In this document: piece by piece, positions 11,291 to 11,656 of the stretch
Layout: each line of letters opens with the position of its first letter
How positions within the stretch are numbered: the first letter of the stretch is position 1
Source of the DNA: Bacteroidales bacterium
GTDB taxonomy: Bacteria > Bacteroidota > Bacteroidia > Bacteroidales > UBA932
Direction: 5' to 3'
DNA: 11,656 bases
Assembly (NCBI GenBank): GCA_023227835.1
Contig: JALOCI010000070.1
Span: 1 to 11,656, forward strand
Made by a program: the position numbers and the translations under genes
The notes under the pieces: generated by a model
Database searches by the model: none
What the model was told of the DNA's origin: nothing
What the model saw: the letters and a program-made list of their open reading frames with translations, nothing else

Positions 11291-11574
11291 CGCTTAGACC
11301 CTGCCTTGAGTGCGGCAAGCCGAGCTCAGCATCGCGCTGTCCAGATCACACGAAGAGCTATGGCTACTCGGATGCGCAGTGGAAGGCAACCCGAGAGGCA
11401 AGGCTAAGCCTCGATGGCCACGTGTGTCGCTTGAATCTCAAAGGCTGCAAAGGATTAGCGACGACTGTTCATCTAGATCCAGCGTGTAACGGCGACCACC
11501 GTCTGGCAACGCTGGCTAACACCCTGTCTGCCTGTCTCCACTGTCACGGTGTGATTGATGGAGCAAGAAGCTAA
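11287..11574 (+). CDS. HNH endonuclease
   Basis: The 95-residue protein has an N-terminal Cys/His pair set (C6, C9, C18, H21; CLECGKPSSASRC) and an HNH core: W32 and R36, then C47 and C54, ATTVHLDPACNGDH with H62, N78, and ACLHCHGVIDG with C83, C86 and H87. HNH enzymes cut DNA using a zinc-supported beta-beta-alpha metal fold. This short form is the kind found next to phage packaging genes, where HNH proteins work with terminase. That the terminase follows is inference, as the window ends 82 bases later. The ATG overlaps the previous stop (ATGA). The catalytic His sits in VHLDP where other HNH proteins have DH or HH, which is a known variant in phages as I recall it. Confidence 0.82.
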   Translation: MTLRPCLECGKPSSASRCPDHTKSYGYSDAQWKATREARLSLDGHVCRLNLKGCKGLATTVHLDPACNGDHRLATLANTLSACLHCHGVIDGARS

Positions 11575-11656
11575 TGCATAACTGCATAAACGATCGCATA
11601 ATTATGCGGGTAGGGGGTGGGGTGGCGACGAGAAACGTCCTAACAGCGCCAAACAC
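11575..11656. promoter_or_regulatory. Non-coding right edge with GCATAA repeats and palindrome
   Basis: After the HNH stop there are 82 bases without a gene. GCATAA occurs at 11576, 11584 and 11596, and its inverse TTATGC at 11602, the last two joined in a 14-bp perfect palindrome, CGCATAATTATGCG (11595-11608). A G-rich run follows (11608-11625). It may be an operator, a promoter of the next gene block, or part of a packaging site; the sequence does not decide. Confidence 0.5.

Noticed and set aside
11608..11625. G-quadruplex from the G-rich run
   Set aside because: The runs are 3, 5, 4 and 2 bases, so four runs of three with loops are not clearly available; too weak to claim.
1..11656. tRNA genes, integrase, attachment sites, insertion sequences
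   Set aside because: I looked for cloverleaf-like segments, transposase or integrase motifs and terminal inverted repeats by eye and found none I can support.

Overview
The window reads as part of the genome of a tailed bacteriophage or prophage of a GC-rich host, most likely an actinobacterium. The grounds are these. All 29 genes run on the plus strand. Most neighbours overlap by 1-8 bases (ATGA, GTGA or TTGA junctions). GTG and TTG starts are frequent. Tiny zinc-ribbon proteins abound, and the recognisable products are typical of phage early and accessory regions. No integrase, structural gene, tRNA or CRISPR is visible, so the exact phage type cannot be named.

Layout. (1) 2-1720: the 3' end of a pentapeptide-repeat protein, then four small genes of unknown function, two with Cys clusters. 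(2) 1746-2819: a complete C5-cytosine DNA methyltransferase. Its whole length is also open in the +1 frame, which carries LLPTP repeats and may be a second coding layer. (3) 2819-4187: small unknown proteins, two with repeated start-site sequences. (4) 4184-5067: a VRR-NUC nuclease translationally coupled to a DPPY DNA methyltransferase. (5) 5064-6916: DNA-binding and replication genes: an HTH/AbrB-like protein, a zinc ribbon, a small helical protein, a phage replisome-organiser protein and a sigma-region-4-like HTH protein. The replisome gene contains seven TTCC-headed units at 11-12 bp steps followed by an AT-rich stretch, resembling an intragenic phage origin, and its product ends in an SSB-like acidic tail. 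(6) 7174-7285: the only internal intergenic gap, holding two perfect hairpins, the second a likely terminator. (7) 7286-10315 and 10589-11290: an accessory sugar module made of two paralogous glycosyltransferase-like proteins, a GT2 enzyme, a minimal DegT-type aminotransferase and a second GT2-like enzyme, interspersed with three small zinc-binding genes. (8) 11287-11656: an HNH endonuclease, then an AT-rich palindromic, iterated-element region at the window edge. In related phages an HNH gene often precedes the packaging genes.

How it may work together (inference). The two methyltransferases could protect phage DNA against host restriction. The organiser protein would bind the repeats inside its own gene and recruit the host replisome. 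The glycosyltransferase/aminotransferase set would decorate virions or alter host surface glycans. The zinc ribbons are probably small regulators or host-takeover factors, but nothing in the sequence assigns them a target. Domain names were recognised from motifs by eye; no database search was run.
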